This document shows positions 33,412-43,654 of a DNA stretch of 47,077 bases, piece after piece. The stretch's first letter is position 1. Each line of letters begins with the position of its first letter. The stretch is from Stemphylium vesicarium (taxonomy: Eukaryota > Ascomycota > Dothideomycetes > Pleosporales > Pleosporaceae): the NCBI GenBank assembly GCA_004380135.1, contig QXCR01000197.1, forward strand, positions 1 through 47,077. The letters run 5' to 3'. The notes beneath the pieces are model-generated. The model was not told the DNA's origin and did no database searches. It saw only the letters and a program-made list of their open reading frames with translations. The position numbers and the translations under genes are program-made.

Positions 33412-36104
33412 ATGCGTAAGTTGTGCAGGCGACAGGAGCTTCGGTCCTTCCAAGCAACTTTACTAGTGAAGCTATACTGACTGCAATTCCTACAGAGGTC
33501 GATCTTTCAAACGGTATGCGTCCGAGCCTACTCGCTATCTTTTGCTCTCCTCGAAACCGCGGACCAGGCGACTAATGGAATGGATTACAGCGCAGGTGAT
33601 GAAGGATGAGTCGGGCAGGCCGTTCATCATTGTCAGAGAGTACGTGGAACACCGGCTATGGAATTTTGAGGATATTATGAAAACACAGGAGCTGATACAT
33701 GCCACAGCCAAGGCAAGAAGCAGAGGCAGCACGGAAATGAAGCTGTCAAGTCCCACATTCTGGCCGCAAAGACGGTCGCCAACATCGTCAAGAGCTCCCT
33801 GGTACGCGAGAGCTGACGGATTCACAACAAACGGGACATCAGCTTATATGCTACAGGGCCCACGAGGACTGGACAAGATTCTAATCTCGCCCGACGGAGA
33901 CATTACCGTGACCAACGATGGCGCCACCATTCTTTCCCAAATGGAAATCTCCAACCACGTCGCAAAGCTGCTAGTCGAGCTATCAAAGTCCCAGGACGAC
34001 GAGATTGGTGACGGAACAACGGGCGTTGTAGTATTGGCCGGTGCACTCCTCGAGCAGGCCGCCGACCTGATCGACAAGGGCATCCACCCCATCCGGATAG
34101 CAGACGGCTACGACCAGGCCTGCGAGGTCGCCGTGGCCAAGCTGGACGAGGTCAGCGACAAGATCAACTTCTCCAAGGAAAACACCGAAGAGCTGTTCAA
34201 GGTCGCAAAGACTAGTTTGGGCAGCAAGATCGTTTCGAAAGCCCACGACCAATTCGCCAACATCGCCGTCGACGCCGTGCTATCGGTAGCAGACCTAGAG
34301 CGAAAAGACGTCGATTTCGAGCTTATCAAGGTCGATGGCAAGGTCGGTGGAGCGCTGGAAGATACACTCCTCGTCAAGGGTGTCATAATAGACAAGGACT
34401 TCTCCCACCCTCAGATGCCCGATGAGGTCAAGGACGCCAAACTCGCCATCCTTACCTGCGCGTTCGAGCCCCCGAAGCCCAAGACCAAGCACAAGTTGGA
34501 CATCACCAGTGTAGAAGAGTTCAAGAAGCTGCAAAACTACGAGTCAAACAAGTTCACCGAGATGATTGAGCAGATCAAGAACACGGGCGCCAACGTGGTA
34601 ATATGTCAATGGGGTTTCGATGACGAGGCGAACCATCTTCTTCTCACAAACCAGCTACCCGCTGTAAGGTGGGTAGGAGGCCCTGAGATTGAATTGATCG
34701 CCATTGCGACCAACGGCCGCATCGTACCGAGATTCGAAGACCTCAGCGCGGAGAAGCTAGGAAAGGCGGGCATTGTCCGAGAGCTTACCTTTGGAACTAC
34801 GAGGGATAAGATGCTGGTCATCGAAGAATGTGCAAACACAAGAGCTGTCACAGTCTTCGTCCGTGGTAGCAACAAGATGATCATCGACGAGGCCAAGCGA
34901 TCACTACACGATGCCCTTTGCGTCGTCCGAAACCTGGTACGGGACAACCGTGTCGTGTACGGTGGAGGTGCTGCCGAGGTAGCATGCTCGCTTGCCGTCG
35001 AAGACGCGGCAGTAAAGGTAAACACGTCTTTGTACTAGATATGGCAGCAACTAACACATTGCAGAGCCCTGGTCTCGAACAATATGCCATGCGCGCCTTT
35101 GCCGACGCCCTGGACTCAGTACCCATGGCCCTGGCTGAGAACTCCGGTCTCAGCCCCATCGAAACCCTCGCCAACATCAAGTCCCGTCAAGCCAAGGAGA
35201 AGAACTACAGGTTAGGTGTCGACTGCATGCAGACGGGTAGCAATGGTAAGTGCATTTTCTCTAGCCATCGTTCTCGACAACACACCCCACGCGTGGTTAC
35301 GAAGTCGCACCCTTCTCGTATCGGCAGTACTTGATTGATCCTATCTTCACCGCTAGTCAGCAGGTCTGCACAGCGGAGCAAGTACGGTAGTTTTGTGTCC
35401 CGTGGTGCATACACCTTCCGCACTCAACGCCTTCGTGGGGTGGAATGACACAACCCCCACGCGTCGACTGTTGCGCTGGCATAAACACAACCACAGCTTG
35501 AGATGAGAAGGGTCATCTGAGACACCTGCGCTTTGCTGTCACTTCATTTCGCCGCGCCATGGGCCGCGTCGGCGGCTCACAATCAAGGACTGTGCTAACG
35601 TGGCGTTTTCTGCAGATATGAAGGAGCACTTCGTGATCGATCCCTTGATCTCGAAGCGACAACAGCTGTTGCTCGCTACACAGTTGTGCCGCATGGTACT
35701 CAAGGTATGTATTGTAATTTTCTGTTTCGTAACATACCGTCGTGTGTCGCACCGCATATCCCTGGTGTCACTCTTTTCCCCGCCATCCCTTCCAGATTCC
35801 CTTCCGTCCGTGCAACCTCGCCTTTCTCCCCCATCCCTTGCATACCCGCTTGACTTGACTTCAATGTCGGGGAAGCGGGGAAGCGAGACCACGGATGCAC
35901 AAAGGCTGCATGCATGCATGCTGTTGCTGCCTGTTACACGCGGCCAATGCGGCGTCCGTTGTGTTACGGACATCCCTCACCGCTGGTATCCACGGCCACC
36001 GACACCATTCCCTTCGATTACATTGTGCGCCAGAGACTCTTCACTAACTCACCGCACAGATCAACAACGTGATCATCGCTGGAAACGACGAGCAGGATTT
36101 CTAG
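33412..36104 (+). CDS. cct5: T-complex protein 1 subunit epsilon (CCT5), 546 aa
   Basis: Eight exons: 33412-33415, 33496-33513, 33591-33639, 33708-33801, 33857-35017, 35065-35245, 35616-35704 and 36060-36104. All introns are GT..AG and the join keeps frame throughout, giving MQVDLSNAQVMKDESGRPF at the start and INNVIIAGNDEQDF at the end. This is the epsilon subunit of the cytosolic chaperonin TRiC/CCT, which folds actin, tubulin and other proteins. Seen motifs: SLGPRGLDK, TVTNDGATIL, the ATP-site GDGTTGVVVLAG (from residue 106), GIHPIRIADGY, GGPEIELIAI, VFVRGSNKMI, VVYGGGAAE and LEQYAMRAFADAL. Length is normal (about 540-560). Oddities are the 4-nt first coding exon and introns 6 and 7 of 370 and 355 bp, five to six times longer than the other introns in the gene. 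Confidence 0.96.
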
Positions 36105-36691
36105 ACGCCACGTACGCCACCACGTACGCATCACGTAGAATGATCTTTGCTTGAGCGTGGAAGGGAGTCAGACACACCAACACCCAGCGAAGCCCAAGGG
36201 TCTGTTGGAAGGCCTCTTCCGCGGCGGGTATACCCATAGACCATTCAAAGTAAAATAAATAAATGCAAGCATCATGATGCCCACGACTAGTTCCTGGTGT
36301 ACCAATGGTGTCTCGTGTGTGCATTGGCGTGGAAATGCGCCCGCAGACCCACAGCTACTGGCATGCTTGATGTGGGCGCGAACATTCTCTTTCGCACGCT
36401 TTGGATAAGCACGTCCCAGTGCTCATCACTCCACTACAAGACGAGCCACACTGCCCTTTGGCCGCATCTGTTCCATGGCCGGCTAAACATTATTGTCTTT
36501 ATACATCCCGCGCATTTCTTCTTCACACAGTTCCTGCTACTCCCAACCCGACTTTTCTTCAAACATTCTCAAGAACGATCATATACCAAGTCGAGCCGGG
36601 CAATTGCATGGAAACCCACATGGACAGATTTCTGATACACGATTGCGCAGAACAGCATCCGTAAACGCCCGAGAGCAATGCTGCATCATCC
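36105..36691. other. CCT5 3' flank and leader-like tract
   Basis: No supported gene. TAAAATAAATAAATGC near 36250 may carry CCT5 polyadenylation signals. The tract 36500-36600 is C/A/T-rich (CCCAACCCGACTTTTCTTC...) and looks like a leader for a transcript entering the small spliced frame at 36692. Confidence 0.4.
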
Positions 36692-36922
36692 ATGAGCTCT
36701 CCACGAGTAACCATCCCGGAAGTAAGCTTTTGTTGGTCTCTGACCCAGTGACGTCAAGAAGCTTAAGCGGAAAATGCGCAGAAGCGGGTACCAGGGGATA
36801 GGAAGTTGGATGCAGTTTCTTTTCCCAAGTTTGCGCTGCTGTGCATACCGGCGCGGAAGAGGGGATGGCTAGTTGGGGGTACGCGGGACGTGGTACTCTC
36901 CCAACCGCCTACATGGTGGTAA
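36692..36922 (+). CDS. Candidate small spliced protein, 56 aa
   Basis: Exons 36692-36721 and 36782-36922 flank a 60-nt intron with a strong donor (GAA/GTAAGC) and an ATGCGCAG acceptor. The join is phase 0 and gives MSSPRVTIPE followed by KRVPGDRKLDAVSFPKFA and a tail ending in a TGGTGGTAA stop. A leader-like C/A-rich tract lies upstream. Against it: the minus strand is open across the same bases (37155-36763), and another plus frame with a hydrophobic run (AYMVVIILGLSVWMVG) overlaps, so the true product could differ or continue through another intron near 36919. No family recognised. Confidence 0.3.
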
Positions 36923-38521
36923 TCATTCTGGGTCTGAGTGTGTGGATGGTTGGTGAGGCGGGAGGCTGGCATAGCGCTGAGATCTCGCGTAGGAGGATGC
37001 GGATGATGTTGAGTTTGATACTTAGGGAAAGGCATTGAACTGGAGTCTTCCATATCTGGGGTTGAAGTGCGAAGTGCGCGTGCTGAAGTGGGCTGAGGTG
37101 CTGGACCGGATGGGGTTTCAATGCGGCACTGATATGTTGTTACATCACGACGCAACCCTCTTGCGAGTACTTGTACAATCGCCTAATACCGCGCTTGGAT
37201 GGTAGTAGAAGGCTGTTTGGCCTGCCGCAACGATCAAATTGTGCAGACTTCACATGACCCAGCCTAAGCATCTTACGAGAAGACGGCAGCTATTTCTGAT
37301 TTGGGGGCGTTTAACCTTTGCAACTATAAGAATCTACATTTTCGTTGAGGAGAAGATAAGGGTGGGTGGTTGTGATGATGGTGTATTGAACCGCGGTCAA
37401 AGACATCGATGTCGAGCAGGCGTGGATACACTCCGGAAGCAGGATGAGAGGGCGTGCAGCGAGGCCGTCAACGAAGCTATCATGAAGACCGGTGGGGAAG
37501 GCGAAGATGTCGAGTACATTCTGACACTGGTAGATTACAAAGAGTTCCATGGAGCTTGCGAAGACGCTCGCCATTCAGGATGAATGCGAGGACGTCGGAA
37601 CAGCGATACGGGAGAAGGTGGAGCAAATCCCCAGCAATGTCACAGCGGCCAATAAGCACATAGTAAATTCGGGCTCATGACCATATCCGATGTAGCATGC
37701 CAGCCTCGGGCATCACATCGTCTTCTTAGTCCATGGATGAGATCAGGCTGTTCCCTTCACGTCACCATCATCGCACGTCTTATTTATTGGCAGCGCATCT
37801 GAGCTTTTCCCTTCTGTCATTTCTTTTAATCCCTGGAGACTAGGATCTCAAGTTCACGCCAGATGTTGTCGTAAAAATGGATCGGAAAGGCTTTCGCAGA
37901 GATGGGAGGAGGGACGCTTGAGATTGAGACCAGGGTTCTATATTTCGCGCATGAAGACTGTCGTGACTTTGAACTGTGGAACAAAGAGGTCACATTATCT
38001 AGATATAGCGATAACCCTGGGCTGGAAGTCGAAAGGCAGGTCGGTCTGGGATGGTGTGCAGGCGTTAGAGAGAACATGTGGGCACCTTCCCGCGGGCCCG
38101 CCCCGCTTCCATATTATCAGAACAGCCCCCACCCAACATCTTGTATTTCCAAATATATTATTTAGCTATATGTTACCAGATTACCATATCTTACACATCT
38201 CACGCGAGATGTAGGTTAGAGCGGCAAAAATTCGCTGTCAAAACAGGCTGCATACATTTACCTGGCAATCGAAGCTGCTTTCGATGAGCAGGTGAGGCCG
38301 CGAATGGGGGATGAGTTGAAGGGCACTTCTACCATGTGGCGTTCGTCTCGAGGGGCGCATGTATCGAGGGGCACTCCACGTAGGCAGGCTGAGCCCGACC
38401 AACACAACATAAAGCGGGCGAAACCTTCTCTTTTTCCTTCTCTCCCCAAACACCAAACACTTAAAAGCCGATACCTCAGCCTCGCTTTGCCGACCGTCAT
38501 ATCACGGTGTCTCGGGATGCT
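36923..38521. other. Gene-poor region with coding-like fragments near 37.4-37.7 kb
   Basis: Two overlapping plus-strand frames look protein-like. About 37421-37583 encodes DTLRKQDERACSEAVNEAIMKTGGEGEDVEYILTLVDYKEF-type sequence. Another, from an ATG at 37549 to a stop at 37680, contains AIQDECEDVGTAIREKVEQ. They are one nucleotide out of register, as if one gene were frameshifted or spliced here, and I could not place splice sites. The right end (38400-38521) is the leader of the C2H2 gene. Confidence 0.35.
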
Positions 38522-39382
38522 ATGTACAGCGACAGATGTGAGACCGGATACGAAGACATTTTCGCTTTCGCAGCCGCCTCCGATTCTGTTGACAGCCCGC
38601 CGCCGTGTGGGTTCGATTCAACATCCCTTGGGGATTTTGGCAATCTCTGCACAGACCTAGCCAAAAATGCGCATACCGAGACCATAGATGTGTTCGCTTT
38701 CTGCGCAGTATTTGTTGTGCATGCTAACATAATGTAGGACAGCACTCTCCGAATGCATGTGCTGTTCCTAGGCACTGGCTCACACCAAGCGACTGTATAT
38801 CACGTCCTGCCGTACGAGGATCTGCCTGAGCACTATCGCGCTGCATGAACCAGATTGTATCAAAAAGGCCGGTACTACGGGCGTGGATCAGTTTCAGAGC
38901 CTGTGGTTTGAGGTTCCAGCAAGAATGGGTCGGATCCGGCGGCTGATAAGAATTATCAAAAGATGACAAAACCCATACCGAGGCCAGATGGGAATCTGAT
39001 CCAAGCATGGCAACCTCAGATTAGCTACGAGACACTGTTTCATGCTTCAGCGTATGGGAATTTTACCCCGGAACCGGCATTCTCGCGAGGCGCGGTCTTT
39101 GAGGACCCAATGACTTTGCGGAGCACGTATTCTTCACCAGAACTGCCGTATCGAATCGAGACAAAACCATCCTACGTCTGCACATACCAAAGTTGCAACA
39201 AGAAATACACCCGTTTTCAGGATCATCGACGCCATCAACGAGGCGCTCACCTCAAAAGCCAACCCTTTAAGTGCCGAGCACTTGGATGCGATCGCGCAAT
39301 TTATGGCTTCCCGAGGAGAGATAAGAGAGACAGGCATGAAAAGAAGATGCACATCGATATCGGAGATGGAATTCTGTTGTAG
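38522..39382 (+). CDS. C2H2 zinc-finger protein, proposed 3 exons, about 248 aa
   Basis: The C-terminal exon 38963-39382 is firm. It has two zinc fingers, C-x4-C-x12-H-x4-H (CTYQSCNKKY...RRHQRGAH) and a wider C-x4-C-x15-H-x4-H (CRALGCDRAIYGF...RDRHEKKMH), a pairing often seen in Dothideomycete proteins. Proposed upstream exons are 38522-38707 (MYSDRCETGYEDIFAF..., acidic and Phe-rich, activation-domain-like) and 38772-38912 (HTKRLYITSC...ALHEPDCIKKAG...FQSLWFE). Introns would be 64 and 50 bp, all joins phase 0; the second donor (GTTCCA) is poor, so this junction is uncertain. Probably a nuclear DNA-binding regulator; the target is unknown. If the upstream exons are wrong, the protein starts at the ATG at 38963 with 139 residues. 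Confidence 0.7.
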
Positions 39383-40292
39383 GGGAAGTGACGCGAGGCA
39401 CACAAACGGAGAGAGAAATGTTGGTATTGATTGAGGGGTTCGGTCCTAAGATGGTGATTGCGCGGGACGTGCGTAGAGCACGCAGACGCTGGCGACGCCT
39501 CTTGGCCCGAGAAGAGTGACGCCAATGACGACAATAAAGGCGCTCAGGTACTTCGGTCGTTATCCTGTACACTGCTGTCTGAATCCTGTTTTTACAGTTT
39601 TTCGCTCCTTACATCCATTCTGGAATCCTTCTCTTAATGCGATAGTTATCATTGGACCGCATTCTCACATCACCATTATCTACATTCGCTTAACAACTGT
39701 ACCACGTCTTGTGATCACCAATCCTTCCCTCTCACGCATAAAACCCATGTCGGAATCCCGGCACAACGGCCACCTGCGTGACTCGACTGGTGGTCGAGCT
39801 CCTGCCCAATTCCGTACTATGGCATAACATGACCTCACCCACGCTAAACACTCTGGACCCTAATTGCGATCTACTCACGAACTACGCCGCAAGGTACCAA
39901 ACTTTGAGCCTTGGGGAAATTAAGTTTCGGTAATGTGACCTGGCCCCGGCATTACTGCGGAGCCACCCTCGTGGCCGAAACTCAACTTTCTAGACGGGCC
40001 GCTTCCCCGCCATGCCATTTCGGGAACTACCTACAGCAAACACACCACGAACTTGCCCGCACACAGTAGTGTCCTTGCAGAGCAGCACTGGGTTCAGGGG
40101 TGCAAGTCAGAACTTTCGTGGCACAGTCCATGTCGCTCTCTTCGCTCATCATCTTGGGAGCTGAGCGCCCTCCTGGCCCTTATCTCTTGCACTGTTTTCG
40201 TTTAGTTCTCACGACAATTTATCACTCCTACAATTTCCCTTCTTACCACGTTCGCGGAACCGGAATACCAAAGCTTACTCCGCGCGGAAAAC
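39383..40292. other. Intergenic between C2H2 and EthD-like genes
   Basis: About 0.9 kb without a supportable gene. It carries the promoter of the EthD-like gene (C/T-rich leader, 40170-40290) and a nested imperfect hairpin at 39923-39982 (listed separately). Short frames only. Confidence 0.45.
39923..39982. repeat. Nested inverted repeat in intergenic DNA
   Basis: Outer arms AGTTTCGG (39923-39930) and CCGAAACT (39975-39982) enclose inner arms GTAATG (39930-39935) and CATTAC (39950-39955), with a GC-rich GGCCCCGG core. Paired CGG half-sites in opposite orientation are the kind of site Zn2Cys6 dimers bind, but the spacing (44 bp) is wide; a small hairpin remnant is equally possible. Confidence 0.6.
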
Positions 40293-41164
40293 ATGTCCAG
40301 GATCGCGGTTGTCTGGGCGGGTCTGGGCGACGATGATGCAGAAGCGACCGATTGGTATGAGAACAGGCATATACCTTCTGCTGTCGCGGAAATCAAATCC
40401 ACAGCGCGCAACGCAGAGCAAGTTGGCGAAAATGCTTTCCAGGAAGTACCCCAGGTTGAAGGCAAACATATGACCATTTACGACCTTCCCGACGGACAGG
40501 GAGAACAAGACCTGGAAGCAGAGATCCGCCCGATATTGGGCGACCTTCCTCGACAGGCGCGATTGAATACTCGATTCTTCAGCGAGCATGCGAACTGGTA
40601 TGGGGAGGATTGGAGAGGCGGTACGTTGACATAGCGCCCCCGCATCACAAGGATATATTATGGAAGCTTACATCCGGCAACAGATCCCCGCGATGTCCAA
40701 ATGTGGATCGTGGTCCTTTGGCAGCCCACCGCAGCCGTGCACGACGAGTTTGTGCAATGGTTTAGAGACGAATTTGCACCCGGCATGCTCGAAAGCCCCG
40801 AACTCCTGCGCACGCGCATCTTCAAGCTCGAACATGCGACAAACATCCGAGGCCAGAAGCACGAACGAGTCGAGAAAGAGTCTGTGCTACAATACATGAC
40901 CTTTTGGGAGTTTGATAGCCCTGAGCTGCCATGGGAGATCCTGGTGTACTTGGGGAGTTCAGAGCGATGGAGGCATTATGTTGAAGGCGGATATTTGGTA
41001 TGTTACAATCGTCGGGGACCAAAGAAATGGCAGCGCTAACACATCTGCAGAAATGGGAAATGGGACAATATCTGGTAAATAAGAACTATCCTGAGATCGA
41101 GAGCGGTAATCCTGAGATGAAGAAACCCAGCATTATCGTTACTGCAGTCCCAGGGGAGGCGTAA
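40293..41164 (+). CDS. EthD-like / dimeric alpha-beta barrel protein, 251 aa
   Basis: Exons 40293-40620, 40684-40997 and 41051-41164 (introns 63 and 53 bp, GTACGT..ACAG and GTATGT..GCAG). The first half has MSRIAVVWAGL...ATDWYENRHIPSAV, the WY-x-x-x-HIP signature of EthD-like ferredoxin-fold barrels. The second half repeats the pattern as MWIVVLWQP...VHDEFVQWFRDEFAPGML, so the protein appears to be two tandem barrel repeats. The C-terminus ends KPSIIVTAVPGEA. No signal peptide or membrane segment, so probably cytosolic. EthD-type proteins are found in degradative and secondary-metabolic contexts, often with unknown chemistry; I infer no specific reaction. It is convergent with the disordered-protein gene to its right. 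Confidence 0.8.
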
Positions 41165-41439
41165 AGAATATCCTGACCGAGGCTGATACTGCGTAGGAAT
41201 ATCAGGATCAAGACGATCGTAACAGTCGACAAGACTCAAGCGAAGATGGCGATGTTTCAGGTGGAGGATCCGATAGCGATCCTTTCGAGTTACGATGACG
41301 AACTGGATGACTTGGGTTGGGTACATGGGTGTTTTCCATAGGGTGGTGCTTCAACAATACCCCACCATTTGCTTTCCCGTGCAAAATCGCTGTCTGCACA
41401 TGGCGCGTAGAGCGAGCGCGTAGCATATGACCGTGTTGC

Positions 41440-42717
41440 TTAATTCTTGGACATCCCCCTCTTGTCTGGGGTATAGGGAGGAGTACCGGGGGCGTGCATT
41501 GTTTGGAAGCGATCAATTGGATTTCCGGAATGGACATGAGCCGGTCCAGGCAAAGGCTTAGCGTCCTGGTGTGAAGTTTGCGCTGTCGCTCTCTCCGATA
41601 GTGATCTGCCATCGCTTAGACAAAAGTCGCACCCAGACTGTCGATACTGGTTATCGTGACCCAGGACCGGCATCCCTGTAGCGAACTCTAATCCCGCATC
41701 TGACGTTTCCGCCCATGGCAGCCTTGAACGAGCTTGTGGTACCCCGGATGCCGCTAGACGGACGTCCGCTCCGTATTGAGACACGCGTTCATGCACGTTT
41801 GGCGCCAGGCGATCGTCCATGCATCTGCCCCGCATGTGGCTTCGCTGTGCTGCTAGAGAGCTCGCGCCGAAAACGAGATTTACTGACTCTTGAGGCGTCA
41901 TACCAGGTTGGGTAAACGGATCTTCGGTTATCTCCGGATGGTTGAAGACCCCCGACTCTTCGTCTTCACCTACTCTCTCTCCTTCCGCCTCCTCCGCTGC
42001 GACGTCGCCGACGAGTCGAGCAGTTTTGGAAGCGGTGGTATTCTTTTTAAGCTTCGATCGTCTTGTTGCTGCGGGTGCGGCAGCTGTCTGACTGAATCGA
42101 TCCGGTGGAGGTTGGAAGACGCTCGGCCGAGCGGTTTGCGGCTGTCGTACAGCATTTGTTTTTCTTTGAACCAGTCCTTCGCGTACTCTGGAAGCGTCCT
42201 GTAGCGCGGGCCTCCGACTAGAGGATGTGCGCGATCCACCTGTTCTTCGATGTGGAGCGGGTTCTCTCGCTTCCATGTCTGACAACTTACATTTCCCGGA
42301 GCTTTCAGAATCGACACCACTCCGACGTCTAGAACGACCTTTACGCATGGTTTTGCTTCTTCCTGGCGAGTTTTCTCTCTGACGCCCCTGAACCATGGTT
42401 CGTCTGACACTATGCCCTCTCCTGTAGTCCGTTGCTTTCGTCACGCCAGTGAAGCCTAGTCGCTGATCTTCATCGAGATCGGGACCTTCCACGTTCGCGT
42501 AACGTCTCTCTTGGTAACCATCTTCAGTTGTCTTCGTATCGAGAACCCTGTAGACGGAGGCTTGTCCTTTCCTTCCACTTTTGTGTTTTTTCCGCGCGGA
42601 CACATATCGTGTGTTTACTGTACCAGAATCATCGCCATCGTTCAACTGAGAACAGAAGAGGGTATTCAAGGCTCCTCGTACCCCATGCTTCGCAAGCGCA
42701 TCAAGGATAACAGACAT
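41440..42717 (-). CDS. Disordered basic hypothetical protein, 425 aa
   Basis: A single open exon; I choose the ATG at 42717 (GACATGTCTGTT), since the frame upstream of it has no ATG before a stop. Family not recognised. After a short folded-looking start (SVILDALAKHGVRGALNTLF), the rest is Arg/Ser/Gln-rich and low in hydrophobics. Basic clusters (SARKKHKSGRKG, RKGRSRRRSG, RRSKLKKN) would serve as nuclear signals. An acidic patch (EEAEGERVGEDEESG) lies at about 245-260. Near 285 comes a short conserved-looking NLVFGASSLAAQRS. Composition suggests a nuclear or chromatin-associated scaffold, but this is inference. Its promoter faces the 43655 gene's 3' end. Confidence 0.65.
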   Translation of the reverse strand: MSVILDALAKHGVRGALNTLFCSQLNDGDDSGTVNTRYVSARKKHKSGRKGQASVYRVLDTKTTEDGYQERRYANVEGPDLDEDQRLGFTGVTKATDYRRGHSVRRTMVQGRQRENSPGRSKTMRKGRSRRRSGVDSESSGKCKLSDMEAREPAPHRRTGGSRTSSSRRPALQDASRVREGLVQRKTNAVRQPQTARPSVFQPPPDRFSQTAAAPAATRRSKLKKNTTASKTARLVGDVAAEEAEGERVGEDEESGVFNHPEITEDPFTQPGMTPQESVNLVFGASSLAAQRSHMRGRCMDDRLAPNVHERVSQYGADVRLAASGVPQARSRLPWAETSDAGLEFATGMPVLGHDNQYRQSGCDFCLSDGRSLSERATAQTSHQDAKPLPGPAHVHSGNPIDRFQTMHAPGTPPYTPDKRGMSKN

Positions 42718-43654
42718 GATTAGTAAACGAGTGAGTGACAACGATGCTGGCGATGGAAACTTTGCCGACGTGGGGATGCCGGTCCGCGTAGGTATGGCCT
42801 GCGACGATCATGATTGAGGATGCTTACGGCTGCATCGACTAAGAAGTTGCGAACTGTGATGCTGCAGGAACAGTGCTGTTATGACCGCACGCGACCTCTG
42901 CTCGCAGCGGATGGAGCCCATGGTTCTTACTCCCAATATCACATAAAACCTCCTAATGACTTACATTTTCGCAAATCCAACGTGAAAAAGGAACTCAGCT
43001 TAAGAGAGAGAATGCATGGCTAATTCTTCGTTCTGTGGTCGTGGCTTCCGGCCTTTCGAGGCGATGGAAACGCCGTCTTACTGATAACAGCCGCTCTGCT
43101 CCCGAAATAAGAGCAAGATGGCGCGAAAGCTGAGCATCACCGCAGCTCTGCATGCTAATAGATGAGATGAACGCTATAGGAGAAATCAGTGGGCGGGGTC
43201 GTAAGGGCAATGGAAAGGATTGAGATTGGTTCTGCGCTGGATGGGCACCAAGCCAAGAGAACTGACGTCATAGACTTAATGCCACAATCTGGATCGTGCG
43301 TTCGGACAACGACCTTGTACATGGAAGCTCACCGGAAGATGAGCTTGGTCTCATGAAATTCTATTCAAGTCCTAATAAAGTACTTCCGAGTGCGCGCACG
43401 CTAGGTGAGATACGCGCACACGCACTTTGAATGTAACTTCCGTGTTTTACTACTTCTCTAGCCATGAATAAGGCAGACGAACGCCATGAGTACCAACCAT
43501 ACCTGCCCCTCCTCTAGATTGCTACTGCCTTTAGATCGATAACCGCCACTTTTTACTCAACCAGAGCCAGTAATACCCCGACCAAATCGTCATTGCAATA
43601 GATCCCAAGCAATTTCCAGAAGCTCTCTGCAACTCGAGCCGGTCTAATCCAGCC
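42718..43654. other. Intergenic: promoter of the disordered protein, 3' flank of acyl-CoA oxidase
   Basis: About 0.9 kb, no supportable gene. A 71-codon minus-strand frame (43210-42995) has no motif. No repeats or RNA genes seen. Confidence 0.45.

Noticed and set aside
35246..36059. Intronic box C/D snoRNA in the long CCT5 introns
   Set aside because: No RTGATGA box C paired with a CTGA box D at a suitable distance; TTGAGATGAG and ATCTGAG in intron 6 are too close and not consensus.
36763..37155. A 130-codon minus-strand frame
   Set aside because: Pro/Ser/His-rich by composition, no recognised motif, and it competes with a plus-strand frame that has a leader and splice sites.
38600..38625. 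tRNA-like B-box (GGGTTCGATTC)
   Set aside because: No A-box upstream, no acceptor-stem pairing, and it lies within the first exon proposed for the C2H2 gene.
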